Assembly: GCF_024623455.1 (NCBI RefSeq)
Contig: NZ_JANIPJ010000027.1
Location: forward strand, 1-64,000
DNA from: Paenibacillus soyae
GTDB lineage: Bacteria > Bacillota > Bacilli > Paenibacillales > Paenibacillaceae
Direction of reading: 5' to 3'
Length of the DNA stretch: 64,000 nt
Shown: piece after piece, positions 25,245 to 34,741 of the stretch
Layout of the letters: the number at the start of each line of letters is the position of its first letter
Numbering within the stretch: position 1 is the first letter of the stretch
The notes under the pieces: generated by a model
Database searches by the model: none
What the model was told of the DNA's origin: nothing
The model's input: only the letters and a program-made list of their open reading frames with translations
Translations under genes and position numbers: made by a program

Positions 25245-26350
25245 CGCTCTTCGGCGACCTCCTTTCGTTTCCGGAGCTTCTGGATCAGCCGCGAGAGAAG
25301 CAGCAGCAGGACAGGGAGCAGTGCGCCCATTGTAATATTGAGCGGGGCATACACGCCGAATAGGAACGATTGGATCTCCTCGTAGTCCGCCGCGAACCAG
25401 AGAGAGCCGGCTCCGATCAGCCAGCCGAAGGGCAGCACGAGCGGGCGGTACGTCTTCAGCTTCAGCGCCTGCGCGGTTCCCAGGCATAATCCGTAATAGA
25501 AGATGGAGATGCGGAACAGCAGGCCGACCGTCCAGAACAGTACGGCGATGGCGTCGAATCGGTTCAGCACCTCTCCTGCCTCGATGTAACGGACTTCCGA
25601 GAAGGTAGGGAACGTCATCTTGGCCGCCTCGGTAGCTCCGAACATGGCGACGGGCCCGGTCACCGGGCCGAGGAAGAAGATGAGAGTCAGCGCGGCTACC
25701 CACAAATTGGCTTTCATTAGCCGCTCCGGCTTCTGGACATAAGGCAGCAGCATGCCCATAATGACGATCTCCCCGAACCATCCCATCACGGAGAGGGCGC
25801 CTGCTCCGACGGGCATCCAGCCTTCTCCCAGGATGGGAAGCAAGTTGGAGTAATCCTTGTTCGGCATGGTCAAGTAAGCGACCACGATGGCCATCACGAC
25901 CAGAATCGGCAGCATGATCTGGTTCATCCTTCCGATCGTTTCCAAGCCCAAGTAGACGGCATAGGCCGAGACGAGCAGGATGATGACGATGAATGCCGTG
26001 AGAGGCGTCTCGTACAGGATCGATTTGTACGCCTCGCCGAACAGCCGGACGGCAAGCAACGTCAAGATGAAGAAGTACAGCAAATACACAATGGCCGCGA
26101 TTTTCCCCGGCCAAGAGAAGTGCCGGAACAAGATTTCAATCAAGGTGAGACCGGGGAAGCGCTGAGACAGTCGAGTAACCGCCACAATGCCGATCAAGCC
26201 GAGCGCCGTACCGATAATGGCCGCGATCCATCCGTTTTCTTTGCTGTGGCTAATGACAAGCGTCAGCACGATGAGATGCCCCATAATCGTCAGGGACGTG
26301 ATCGCGAGCATAGCCGACTGAATATTGCTGATGCGCCCTTTCTCAATCAT
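25241..26350 (-). CDS. Spore germination permease subunit, GerAB/GerKB family
   Basis: 369 residues from the ATG at 26350 (MIEKGRISNIQ), with GGAGG eight bases upstream. Ten predicted membrane helices of the APC-superfamily spore permease fold; recognisable features are SAYAVYLGLETIGRMNQIML and the helix around YGLCLGTAQALKLKTYRPLV. GerB subunits sit in the inner spore membrane and bind the germinant, often an amino acid. It follows the A, C and small D genes and couples to the ASCH gene downstream. The germinant cannot be predicted. Confidence 0.94.
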   Translation of the reverse strand: MIEKGRISNIQSAMLAITSLTIMGHLIVLTLVISHSKENGWIAAIIGTALGLIGIVAVTRLSQRFPGLTLIEILFRHFSWPGKIAAIVYLLYFFILTLLAVRLFGEAYKSILYETPLTAFIVIILLVSAYAVYLGLETIGRMNQIMLPILVVMAIVVAYLTMPNKDYSNLLPILGEGWMPVGAGALSVMGWFGEIVIMGMLLPYVQKPERLMKANLWVAALTLIFFLGPVTGPVAMFGATEAAKMTFPTFSEVRYIEAGEVLNRFDAIAVLFWTVGLLFRISIFYYGLCLGTAQALKLKTYRPLVLPFGWLIGAGSLWFAADYEEIQSFLFGVYAPLNITMGALLPVLLLLLSRLIQKLRKRKEVAEER

Positions 26351-26369
26351 GGACGGGGCCTCCTCTTTA

Positions 26370-26585
26370 TTAAGCCTGCCAAGGGACAAGCGCTTGAAGC
26401 AGCTCGGCCATGGACGGGATCCGGAAGTTATAGATCGCCAAGATGCCGAGGACGATAGCCAGCGCCAGGATTGCGCCTTGGGCCGCCAGCACCTTGAATT
26501 GTTTGCGCCGGATCGCATCCGCCGCTTGGAAGGCGACGGATGCTACCGCTAACGCGACGAATGCCAGGCTGTATAACAAATTCAT
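26370..26585 (-). CDS. Small two-helix germination D subunit
   Basis: 71 residues: MNLLYSLAFVALAVASVAFQ, a basic turn (AIRRKQF), and a second helix AAQGAILALAIVLGILAIYN. Short two-helix proteins (D subunits) occur in some gerA-type operons and modulate the receptor. Position between the C and B genes supports this. It does not resemble the D protein of the second operon closely by eye, as expected for this fast-evolving group. Start is the ATG nine bases after the C gene stop. Confidence 0.8.
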   Translation of the reverse strand: MNLLYSLAFVALAVASVAFQAADAIRRKQFKVLAAQGAILALAIVLGILAIYNFRIPSMAELLQALVPWQA

Positions 26586-26594
26586 AATCCGCCG

Positions 26595-27824
26595 TCACCT
26601 GCGTTCATCGACCCGGATCGAATCGTGAATCAATCCGGCCCGCTTGATCTGTGCTCTAACCTCGAGCTCTACTTTCATTCTTCGAAACTCTCCTTCTCTC
26701 CACGAAGCCCTGAGCTGCTTCCACTCTTTCGGATACTTTTTGTAGATCGTGGTTCCGAACTGGAACACGTCGCTCTGCCATTCTTCCTTGGCCTTCTTCA
26801 AAGCGTGGTTCATTTCATCCATAATCGTGTTCTCAAGCTGCTCGTTTAACTGATCCATTCGATCCGGATTCAGCTCAAAGCCATCGCATGCGATCTCCCG
26901 AATTTCGGCTTCTATATCGACCACCACTTTCATAGAGATGCCGTCCGCCGTTTTCTTGGGAATGCGGCTCGACCGGGCGTTCGTAATTTCCAAGCTGATG
27001 CCGTTCCCGTTCCCTTCCGGGCAGCTCATCTTGGTCGACCCGGTCTTCACCTGGCCCACAATCCATAGCACGCCGCGGGTTTCGACCCGGTCGAGGAAGC
27101 CGGCCAGCCTGCCTTCTTTGAATGCGGCAGAACCGGTTATATTCAGTGAAGGCGTTTTTGTGCCGTCCTCCGAGATGCTGCTGCCGCGGTCTGCGGTCGA
27201 GCTGATCTCGCCGGTAATGTGGTCGATGCCGCTGCTGGAGATGGACGACGCGAAATGGCTGATATCCTGCACGATGGTCGTAGCGGTATGCTTCGAGTAT
27301 TTAATAATCCCATGAATTTCCGCCCCCAGGCTTCCTTCTAGATGCGGCTTGGTCTTAACGATGTCCACCGCTTTGCCTTTGGTCACTAGAACATCGATAT
27401 TTTTGCGGAACTGTTGTTCCCGCATCAGAATGTCGAGAATGGTGACCGAATGTTCGTCGGCGGCTTTGCGGCCGAGAACGATCGCTTGCAGATGAGACCA
27501 ATACATTCGCTTGGATAATGTGCTGGACAGCTTCTGCATCGCTTGAAACATCGTATCTCCCACGGCCTCCGCGACAACGTAGGAGGGGTTATCTCCGCCG
27601 CCCGAGAAGCCGGAGCCAAGTCCCCCCTGCGAGATGTTGCTGGGCCGTATGACAAGGGCCGACACTTGAAATTCGCCATGCTCGTTCTGATCAATGCCAA
27701 GCACGGTTATGATGGCCAAATCATTGATCTCCGTCGTGCTCCAGCAGCCCGCGAGCGGCAAGACGAGCAGCAGGCTGATTGCCGCGGCGACGGCGCCGCG
27801 CAGTCGATTCGCCAGCCTGCTCAT
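26595..27824 (-). CDS. Spore germination lipoprotein, GerAC/GerKC family
   Basis: 409 residues from the ATG at 27824, which overlaps the TGA of the A-subunit gene (ATGA). Lipoprotein signal AAAISLLLVLPLAGCW, lipidated at that Cys, then the GerAC N-terminal domain TTEINDLAIITVLGIDQNEH. The three-domain GerC fold extends to the C-terminus, ending near GLIHDSIRVDERR. C subunits lie on the outer face of the inner spore membrane as part of the germinant receptor. Confidence 0.94.
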   Translation of the reverse strand: MSRLANRLRGAVAAAISLLLVLPLAGCWSTTEINDLAIITVLGIDQNEHGEFQVSALVIRPSNISQGGLGSGFSGGGDNPSYVVAEAVGDTMFQAMQKLSSTLSKRMYWSHLQAIVLGRKAADEHSVTILDILMREQQFRKNIDVLVTKGKAVDIVKTKPHLEGSLGAEIHGIIKYSKHTATTIVQDISHFASSISSSGIDHITGEISSTADRGSSISEDGTKTPSLNITGSAAFKEGRLAGFLDRVETRGVLWIVGQVKTGSTKMSCPEGNGNGISLEITNARSSRIPKKTADGISMKVVVDIEAEIREIACDGFELNPDRMDQLNEQLENTIMDEMNHALKKAKEEWQSDVFQFGTTIYKKYPKEWKQLRASWREGEFRRMKVELEVRAQIKRAGLIHDSIRVDERR

Positions 27825-29353
27825 CCGGGTCCCTCCGTCTCCGGATCGGGCGGGTGGGGGATCGGCGTCCGCGACCGGCGCCGATTCCGAATTCCAGATT
27901 CCGGGTTGCGCATGTCCATCCTCCACCAAGGCGCGCGGTAGAACACGTCTTTCCAAGCGTCTTTGTGCGCCGGCGATATAGGCGACAAGTACGGCACGCC
28001 GAACGATCGCAGACTGCACAAGTGAGCCAGGATGAACATGAGGCCCAGAATAATGCCCATGAACCCGAATAGTCCCGCCAAGATAAGCATGGGAAAGCTG
28101 GTGTAGCGGGCGACCTGAATGAAGCCGTAGTTGGGCAGAATAAAGGTTGTCAAGGCGGTCACCGCCACGACGATAACCATCAGCGCCCCGACCAAGCCGG
28201 CCTGCACGGCGGCTTGGCCGATAACGAGCGTACCGACGATCGTGACGGCGTTGCCGATCGCCTTCGGCATGCGCAGCCCGGCTTCGCGCACCAGCTCGAA
28301 TGTCAGCTGCATGAAGAACGCTTCGACGAGCACGGGGTAAGGAAGATCCTCCCGATAACCAGCAATCCGGATGAGCAGCGGCGTCTGCAGCAAATCCTGA
28401 TGAATGGTCGTAATCGCGACGTAGAAGGCCGGCAGGAAGGTCGCGATCAGCAGTCCGAGCGCCCGGATCCAGCGAATGATGGAGGCGGGCATCGCACCAT
28501 CGTAATAATCCTCGTTCGAGTGGAGAAACTCGACGAACACGCTGGGCGCTGTGAGCACGAAGGGCGTGCCGTCCGTAACGATGGCCACCTTGCCCTCAAG
28601 CAGCGACGCGCAGATGCGGTCCGGTCTCTCCGCTGCGGCCATCGTCGGGAAGGGAGAAAGCGGCGCGTCCTGAATGAGCTGCTCTATGTAATTGCTCTCC
28701 AGAATGCCGTCGATTTCGATGCGGGACAGACGTTTTCGGACTTCCTCGACGATGCCTTCGTTTGCAATATTTTTCAAATAAACAATAGCTATTTCCGTGC
28801 GAGTCTGCTTGCCAAGCGTAATGTATTCCACCTTCAAGTCCGGGCTCTTGATCCGGCGGCGGATGAGCATCAAATTCTTCGAGATCAGCTCGACGAAGCC
28901 GTCTCTTGGCCCCCGTACGACTTGGTCCGTAACGGGCTCGTCGATGCTCCTGCCTTCGGCATCCGAGGTGGGGAGCAGGAAGGCTTGCCGCAGCTCTTCG
29001 AACAGAAGCACGGTTTTACCCGACAGGATGGGATCAACTAGAGAGTCTACGCCATCCTCGTCCAGGGACGTGCCGCCTGCTAGCTTTGCTTTCAGCAGGT
29101 CCATCTTGTTGTGCTCCTGCCTGGACTCGTCCGATTCATTCGGCTGCATCCATGCAAGATCGGTAAGCGACTGCTCTATATTCGTTAGCGCGGTCTGGTT
29201 AATCATTTCGTGCAAATAAATGAGACGGCCTTCAAGGCCGAGTATCCGAATCGAGCGAGTGACCAGATCCTCGGTGGACGAGAACAGGTCAAGCAGCTCT
29301 TTTCCGGGAGCATCGTGTGGGGCAGCATCCTTTCGATTCCGCGTCTCCGGCAT
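27821..29353 (-). CDS. Spore germination protein, GerAA/GerKA family
   Basis: 510 residues. The soluble N-terminal part (about 1-290) contains ILSGKTVLLFEELRQAFLLP and the family block VRGPRDGFVELISKNLMLIR. A membrane domain of about five helices (300-470) includes EAFFMQLTFELVREAGLRMP. A subunits form the receptor's oligomeric channel core. The C-terminal tail is Arg/Pro-rich (NRRRSRTPIPHPPDPETEGP). GGGAGG lies eight bases before the ATG. It is first in an A-C-D-B-ASCH operon; I could not find a convincing sigma-G promoter. Confidence 0.95.
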   Translation of the reverse strand: MPETRNRKDAAPHDAPGKELLDLFSSTEDLVTRSIRILGLEGRLIYLHEMINQTALTNIEQSLTDLAWMQPNESDESRQEHNKMDLLKAKLAGGTSLDEDGVDSLVDPILSGKTVLLFEELRQAFLLPTSDAEGRSIDEPVTDQVVRGPRDGFVELISKNLMLIRRRIKSPDLKVEYITLGKQTRTEIAIVYLKNIANEGIVEEVRKRLSRIEIDGILESNYIEQLIQDAPLSPFPTMAAAERPDRICASLLEGKVAIVTDGTPFVLTAPSVFVEFLHSNEDYYDGAMPASIIRWIRALGLLIATFLPAFYVAITTIHQDLLQTPLLIRIAGYREDLPYPVLVEAFFMQLTFELVREAGLRMPKAIGNAVTIVGTLVIGQAAVQAGLVGALMVIVVAVTALTTFILPNYGFIQVARYTSFPMLILAGLFGFMGIILGLMFILAHLCSLRSFGVPYLSPISPAHKDAWKDVFYRAPWWRMDMRNPESGIRNRRRSRTPIPHPPDPETEGPG

Positions 29354-29493
29354 GTGCGAACCTCCCGTTTAACCGAGTTTGCATGCAGGATAGCATTCCC
29401 ATGAATAAATGGTTTATGTATCGAAAACGTAAGAAGGTAATTTCGCTGAAATTTAATTCCAGAAATTATTCATTATTTTTATTTGTAAAAATA

Positions 29494-29507
29494 TTACAGT
29501 ACTGTAA
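29494..29507. promoter_or_regulatory. 14-bp perfect palindrome TTACAGTACTGTAA
   Basis: Located in the divergent gap between the germination operon and oppA. Its half-sites equal those of the Rrf2 dyad at 3870-3892 but in the opposite arrangement. It could be an operator; no regulator is assigned. Confidence 0.4.
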
Positions 29508-29837
29508 CGACTCAGCTTTTTGTTTTTCGTGAGAAAGGAGTATAGTGGAGATTGCCAAGCGGTGTGAAATGACCCCTGCGAGTTCGTGGGGAGAAGGGGT
29601 TGCGCCGTTAATGCATCGCATATCCGCATTAATACACATTCGCCATAATGCTAGCAAGCATCACCACAAACCCGCATTAATGCTTATACGCAGTAGTGCT
29701 TGTCTGTTTTAATACATAACCCTATCAAAGCGATAAAGCCGTGCGAATTTTCAAGCGTGTATAAGGCTGCTCATAAAATTTTTAGCAATAGGAAATAGTA
29801 AAAACAATGAAGCAGAGCCATTTAGACATTGTTTTTG
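29508..29837. other. AT-rich gene-free stretch with GCATTAAT repeats
   Basis: No gene is supported here. TTAATGCAT (29608), GCATTAAT (29626) and the palindrome GCATTAATGC (29674-29683) recur within 80 bp. The base composition is more AT-rich than the surroundings. Their meaning is unknown. Confidence 0.4.
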
Positions 29838-29867
29838 TTGACAATTGTTCAAATGAAGTTGTATATT
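29838..29867 (+). promoter_or_regulatory. Likely sigma-A promoter of opp operon
   Basis: TTGACA (29838-29843), 18-nt spacer, TATATT (29862-29867), about 120 bp before oppA. The leader holds a small stem AAACCATG (29890) / CATGGTTT (29915). Confidence 0.65.
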
Positions 29868-29988
29868 GTTTTACGTCGAATAAATATTAAAACCATGTTA
29901 AATAATCTTACATTCATGGTTTATAACAGCTCCGCCTCATTACTTATGGTTTTAACAAAAATTATATAGAAAGTGGGAGTTGATGTTG

Positions 29989-31680
29989 GTGAAAGGAAAT
30001 TTCAAAAAGCCTGTACACCTGATGCTCGTACTCGTACTTGCATTCAGCATGCTGCTAGCGGCTTGCACAGGTAACAACAACAAGCAAGATCCTGCGAACA
30101 ACGCAGGAAACGAAGGAACAAACGCGACAGACGCACCGAAAGAGCCGCAAGAGTTCCGTTTCACGCTTGCAAGCGAACCGCCTAGCTTGGACCCAGCCCT
30201 GATGACGGATGCTCAATCCTCCATCGTTGCAGCTGGTCTGTACGAAGGCCTGACTCGTCTGAACACAAAAGGCGAGCCTGAGAACGCTCTTGCAGAATCG
30301 ATTACAGCTTCCGAAGACGGCAAAACATATACAATCAAGCTTCGTCAAGACGCAAAGTGGAGCAACGGTGACCCTGTTACCGCTAACGACTTTGAATTTG
30401 CTTGGAAACGCGCTCTGAACCCAGAGACGGCATCCGAGTACGCTTACATGCTGTTCTACCTGGCGAACGGCGAGAAATATAACTCCGGCAAAGGCTCGGC
30501 TGACGAAGTAGGCGTTAAGGCTTCCGACGAGTACACGCTGGAAGTAACGCTGAATTCTCCAGCTCCTTACTTCACAAGCCTTCTGTCGCACTACACGTAC
30601 CTGCCGGTTCACCAAGCAACGGTAGAAGCTGCTGCTGACTGGGCTGCAGAAGCAAGCACAATCGTATCCAACGGTCCTTTCAAACTGACCGAGTGGGCTC
30701 ATGCGGACAAGCTTGTTCTTGAGAAGAACGCTGATTACTACAACGCTGATGCGATCAACTTCGACAAAGTAACGATTTCCTTGGTTGAAGACGAGAACAC
30801 GGTTTACCAATTGTATGAAACAGACAAGATCGACTGGATCGGCGCGCAAGCTGGCTCCGTACCTTCCGACCTTGTACAACAGCTCGTATCCGAGAAGAAA
30901 GCTGAAATCACAGCTGTTGCTTCCGTATACTACTACCTGTTCAACAACAACAAAGAACCTTTCAACAACGTAAAAGTTCGTAAAGCATTCTCGATGGCTC
31001 TTGACCGTCAATCCCTGATCGACAACGTGGCGCAAGCGAACCAACAACCGGCATTCGGTCTGGTGCCGCCGTCCATCACGGGTCCAGAAGGCAAAATGTT
31101 CCGTGAAGTTTACCCAGATACTGGTTACTTCTCCGAGAACGTAGAAGAAGCGAAGAAGCTTCTTGCCGAAGGTCTTGCGGAGCTTGGCCTGTCCTCGTTC
31201 CCTGCTGACGTAACACTGCTCTACAACACAAGCGAAGGCCACAAAGCACTGGCTGAAGCGGCTGTTGACATGTGGCGCAAAAACCTTGGCGTCGAAGTGA
31301 AACTGGCGAACCAAGAGTGGGGCACATTCCTTGAAACAAGAAAAGCTGGCGGATTTGATATCGCACGTTCCGGTTGGGGCGCAGACATCAACCACCCGAT
31401 CAACTTCACGTACGACCTGATTCACTCGAAATCCGGCAACAACGACGGCAAATACAACAACCCTGCGGTAGACAAACTGCTTGACGACTCCCTTGTCGCT
31501 GCAACTCCGGAAGAAAGCCAACAGAAGATGGCTGAAGCGGAAAAAATCGCGGTTTCCGAAGATATGGGCGTATTGCCGACTTACTACTACACAACTGTAA
31601 CGATGCTGAAACCAGGCTTCGAAGGCGTTGTGTCCGACTACGCAGGTCACCTGGACTGGGTACACGGCAGCAAAAAGTAG
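29989..31680 (+). CDS. oppA: Oligopeptide ABC transporter substrate-binding lipoprotein
   Basis: About 563 residues of solute-binding family 5. Lipoprotein signal LMLVLVLAFSMLLAAC, a Asn/Lys-rich tether, then FRFTLASEPPSLDPALMTDA. It captures peptides outside the membrane for the OppBCDF channel. Start choice is open: TTG 29980, ATG 29983 and GTG 29989 are all in frame; GGGAG at 29975 best fits the GTG (nine bases). Codon use shifts toward ACA, GCT and CGT compared with neighbours, typical of a highly expressed protein. A 125-bp gap separates it from oppB. Confidence 0.94.
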   Translation: MKGNFKKPVHLMLVLVLAFSMLLAACTGNNNKQDPANNAGNEGTNATDAPKEPQEFRFTLASEPPSLDPALMTDAQSSIVAAGLYEGLTRLNTKGEPENALAESITASEDGKTYTIKLRQDAKWSNGDPVTANDFEFAWKRALNPETASEYAYMLFYLANGEKYNSGKGSADEVGVKASDEYTLEVTLNSPAPYFTSLLSHYTYLPVHQATVEAAADWAAEASTIVSNGPFKLTEWAHADKLVLEKNADYYNADAINFDKVTISLVEDENTVYQLYETDKIDWIGAQAGSVPSDLVQQLVSEKKAEITAVASVYYYLFNNNKEPFNNVKVRKAFSMALDRQSLIDNVAQANQQPAFGLVPPSITGPEGKMFREVYPDTGYFSENVEEAKKLLAEGLAELGLSSFPADVTLLYNTSEGHKALAEAAVDMWRKNLGVEVKLANQEWGTFLETRKAGGFDIARSGWGADINHPINFTYDLIHSKSGNNDGKYNNPAVDKLLDDSLVAATPEESQQKMAEAEKIAVSEDMGVLPTYYYTTVTMLKPGFEGVVSDYAGHLDWVHGSKK

Positions 31681-31805
31681 GTCACTCAACCTTGTCCATT
31701 CATAACGGCTAACTTAGAGTAACTTATTCCAGAAGGGTATATATAGTCTCCCTATATATACCCTTTTGAAATGTTAAAAAGATTGTGAGAGAGTGGGTGA
31801 TCGAA

Positions 31806-32738
31806 ATGCTCCGTTTCATCTTAGGCAAATTGGTATTCATGGTGGTGTCGCTGTTTTTGCTTATTACCGCGACGTTCATGCTGATGAACGCGATTCCGGG
31901 CAGCCCGCTGCAATCGGAGAAAGCACCGAATCCAGCCGTTCAGAAAAACTTGGAAGCGTATTACGGCCTGGACAAGCCGTTAATTGTCCAATACGGGAAG
32001 TACCTGGCGAATCTCGCCAAAGGCGACATGGGTATTTCCATGAAGAAGAAGTTCCAATCCGTTGACAAAATGATTAAGCAATCGTTCGGCCCATCCCTGA
32101 GACTCGGCATTTCCGCCATTATTACGTCGGTCTTGGTCGGATGTATTTTAGGTATTTTGGCTGCTATGTACCACCGTAAATTTATTGATAATCTGGCCAT
32201 GATTTTGGCTGTTATAGGACTAGCGATACCGAGTATCGTGCTCGCTCCCATTATGCAGTACTTCTTAGGCACGAAGTTAAGATGGTTTGAGGTAGCCGGT
32301 TTGAACGGTCCGATGGACTATGTATTGCCTACAATCGCTCTCGCTTCCGGTCCGATTGCTTTTATCGCAAGACTTTTGAGATCGACCATGATTGAAGTAT
32401 TGAACGCTGACTTTATTAAAACTGCCAAATCCAAAGGGCTTTCCGGTTACGTGATCGTCGTGAAGCATGCGCTGCGCAACTCGATGCTTCCAGTCGTTAC
32501 GTATTTGGGTTACTTGACCGCCGGCATTATTACGGGTTCGGTTGTCGTGGAGAAGATCTTCGCGATTCCGGGCATCGGGAAGCACTTTGTTACGAGTGTC
32601 ATAGATCGCGATTATCCGCTTATTATGGGGATTACCATTTTCTACGCTGTTATTCTGATGCTAAGCCGTTTCTTGGCGGACGTCGCCTACGTGCTGGTGG
32701 ATCCGCGCATGCGTGCCGGCGGAAAGGTGGCGAAATAA
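31806..32738 (+). CDS. oppB: Oligopeptide ABC transporter permease OppB
   Basis: 310 residues from the ATG at 31806 (MLRFILGKLVFM), with GGGTGA five bases upstream; a GTG at 31785 is less likely. Six helices; the start resembles DppB/OppB, with YYGLDKPLIVQYGKYLANLA and the EAA-like loop near FIKTAKSKGLSGYVIVVKHA. It forms the channel with OppC. Confidence 0.94.
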   Translation: MLRFILGKLVFMVVSLFLLITATFMLMNAIPGSPLQSEKAPNPAVQKNLEAYYGLDKPLIVQYGKYLANLAKGDMGISMKKKFQSVDKMIKQSFGPSLRLGISAIITSVLVGCILGILAAMYHRKFIDNLAMILAVIGLAIPSIVLAPIMQYFLGTKLRWFEVAGLNGPMDYVLPTIALASGPIAFIARLLRSTMIEVLNADFIKTAKSKGLSGYVIVVKHALRNSMLPVVTYLGYLTAGIITGSVVVEKIFAIPGIGKHFVTSVIDRDYPLIMGITIFYAVILMLSRFLADVAYVLVDPRMRAGGKVAK

Positions 32739-32741
32739 CTT

Positions 32742-33701
32742 ATGTCCGACTTCAATTTAAATATTCCTTCGACGGAGCGCTCCGATAAGCTGTCTCCCGA
32801 GATGTTCGAGAAGCTGGAGAGGGACGAGGTTCGCGTCGACGAAGTCGGCCGCAAAAGCTTGACGGCTTGGCAGGATATCCGCCAAAGACTGGTAAGCAAC
32901 AAGCTGGCGATGTTCGGCTTCTGGATTATCGTCGCAATGGTCCTGCTTGCCATATTCGCGCCGATTTTCTGGCCGTTCGATCACTTCACGAACGATCTGG
33001 AGAATAAGAACATGCCTCCTGACGCGACGCATTGGTTCGGCACGGACGATCTGGGCCGCGACATGTTCGAGCGCGTATGGAAAGGCGCCCAAGTATCCTT
33101 GTTCGTCGGCATAGTCGCCGCATTGATCGACTTGATCATCGGCATCATCTACGGCGGCATTATGGGTTATTTCGGCGGCAAAGTCGACGAAGTAATGAAC
33201 CGTTTCTCTGAAATTTTGGCCGCGATTCCTTACCTGCTCATCGTTATCCTGCTGCTGGTCGTCATGGAGCCGAGCATAACGACGATAATCGTCGCGATGT
33301 CGATTACCGGATGGATCAATATGGCTTGGATCGTGCGCGGTCAGATCATGCAGCTGAAGAATCAGGAATACGCGCTTGCTTCGAAATCTCTGGGCGCCGG
33401 CGCGATGCGCATTATTTTCCGACATCTTATACCGAATGCTATGGGTCCGATTCTCGTTACCCTGACGCTTACCATTCCGAACGCGATCTTCACGGAAGCG
33501 TTCCTGAGCTTCCTGGGTCTCGGCGTTCAATCGCCGGTCGCATCGTGGGGAACGATGATCGACGACGGCGCGGGCGCGATGATGAGCGGTTATACATGGC
33601 GCCTGTTCTTCCCTGCGCTATTCCTAAGCTTAACCATCTTTGCCTTTAACGTCTTCGGAGACGGTCTGCGCGACGCATTCGATCCGAAGCTGAAAAAATA
33701 A
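32742..33701 (+). CDS. oppC: Oligopeptide ABC transporter permease OppC
   Basis: 319 residues. An N-terminal cytoplasmic segment (about 1-60) precedes six helices. HWFGTDDLGRDMFERVWKGA and the EAA loop YALASKSLGAGAMRIIFRHL are family hallmarks. It begins three bases after the oppB stop, so the two are translated together and form the peptide channel. Confidence 0.95.
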   Translation: MSDFNLNIPSTERSDKLSPEMFEKLERDEVRVDEVGRKSLTAWQDIRQRLVSNKLAMFGFWIIVAMVLLAIFAPIFWPFDHFTNDLENKNMPPDATHWFGTDDLGRDMFERVWKGAQVSLFVGIVAALIDLIIGIIYGGIMGYFGGKVDEVMNRFSEILAAIPYLLIVILLLVVMEPSITTIIVAMSITGWINMAWIVRGQIMQLKNQEYALASKSLGAGAMRIIFRHLIPNAMGPILVTLTLTIPNAIFTEAFLSFLGLGVQSPVASWGTMIDDGAGAMMSGYTWRLFFPALFLSLTIFAFNVFGDGLRDAFDPKLKK

Positions 33702-33736
33702 CAACACAGCTTTAGCTGAGAGGAGGTCACTCTAGG

Positions 33737-34741
33737 ATGAAGAAGACCTTACTGGAAGTCAAAAACCTGAGCGTTTCTTTCGATATATACGCCGGCGAAG
33801 TCCAGGCGATCCGCGACATTTCCTTCGACGTGAAGGAAGGGGAAGCCGTCGCGATCGTCGGGGAATCCGGCTCGGGCAAGAGCGTTACCGCCCAATCCAT
33901 TATGAGATTGAACCCTTCTCCGCCGAGCCGCATTAAGAGCGGCTCCATCAAGTTCGACGGCCAAGAGCTGCTGAGCTTGTCGGAGAAGGAAATGCAATCC
34001 GTGCGCGGCAACAAAATCGGCATGATCTTCCAAGATCCTATGACATCATTAAATCCTACGTTGACCGTGGGCGCGCAAATTATGGAAGGCCTCATTAAGC
34101 ATCAGAACGTAAGCAAATCCGAAGCGAGATCAAGAGCGATCGAGATGCTGAACTTGGTCGGTATTCCGAATCCGGAATCCCGCATCAAGCAATACCCGCA
34201 TCAATTCTCGGGCGGTATGCGCCAGCGCGTCATGATCGCCATCGCGCTTGCGTGCAATCCTTCGCTGCTGATCGCCGACGAGCCGACGACGGCTCTCGAC
34301 GTGACGATTCAGGCGCAGATCATGCGCGTAATGAAGGACCTGCAGCAGAAGATGGGCACGTCCATTATTCTAATCACGCATGACCTCGGCGTCGTTGCCG
34401 ACGTCTGCGACCGCGTTATCGTAATGTACGCCGGCCGTATCGTCGAGACCGGCACGAAGTGGGAGATCTTCCAGAACCCGCAGCATCCGTACACGCGCGG
34501 CTTGCTCCGCTCCCTGCCTCGTCTGGACCAGAGGAAAGACGAGCCGCTTATCCCGATTCCGGGCACGCCGCCGGACCTCATCAAGCCGCCTGCGGGCTGC
34601 AGCTTCTGCGCGCGCTGCGACGAAGCGATGAAGGTGTGCGTGGACAACGACCCGAATCTGCATCATATTAAGGGCAGCGAATCGCATGCGGCGGCTTGCT
34701 GGATGCTGCATCCTTACGCGAAACGGGAGGTGCCGGTATAA
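33737..34741 (+). CDS. oppD: Oligopeptide ABC transporter ATPase OppD
   Basis: 334 residues. Walker A GESGSGKSV, signature FSGGMRQRV, Walker B LLIADEPTTALD, and the C-terminal oligopeptide/dipeptide extension with Cys residues (GCSFCARCDEAMKVC) that can bind an iron-sulfur cluster in this family. It powers uptake together with OppF. Its stop overlaps the oppF start (TAATG). Confidence 0.96.
   Translation: MKKTLLEVKNLSVSFDIYAGEVQAIRDISFDVKEGEAVAIVGESGSGKSVTAQSIMRLNPSPPSRIKSGSIKFDGQELLSLSEKEMQSVRGNKIGMIFQDPMTSLNPTLTVGAQIMEGLIKHQNVSKSEARSRAIEMLNLVGIPNPESRIKQYPHQFSGGMRQRVMIAIALACNPSLLIADEPTTALDVTIQAQIMRVMKDLQQKMGTSIILITHDLGVVADVCDRVIVMYAGRIVETGTKWEIFQNPQHPYTRGLLRSLPRLDQRKDEPLIPIPGTPPDLIKPPAGCSFCARCDEAMKVCVDNDPNLHHIKGSESHAAACWMLHPYAKREVPV

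Noticed and set aside
25245..26114. Upstream extension of the ASCH open frame
   Set aside because: It overlaps the conserved gerB-type gene in another frame and reads as Arg/His-rich shadow sequence. The coupled ATG at 25244 with the ASCH signature is the real start.
29448..29466. CodY-like box before oppA
   Set aside because: AATTCCAGAAATT resembles the CodY consensus but mismatches at about five of fifteen positions, too many in AT-rich DNA.
30055..31689. 544-residue minus-strand open frame opposite oppA
   Set aside because: Shadow of oppA; Phe/Val/Arg/Cys-rich composition with no recognisable family.
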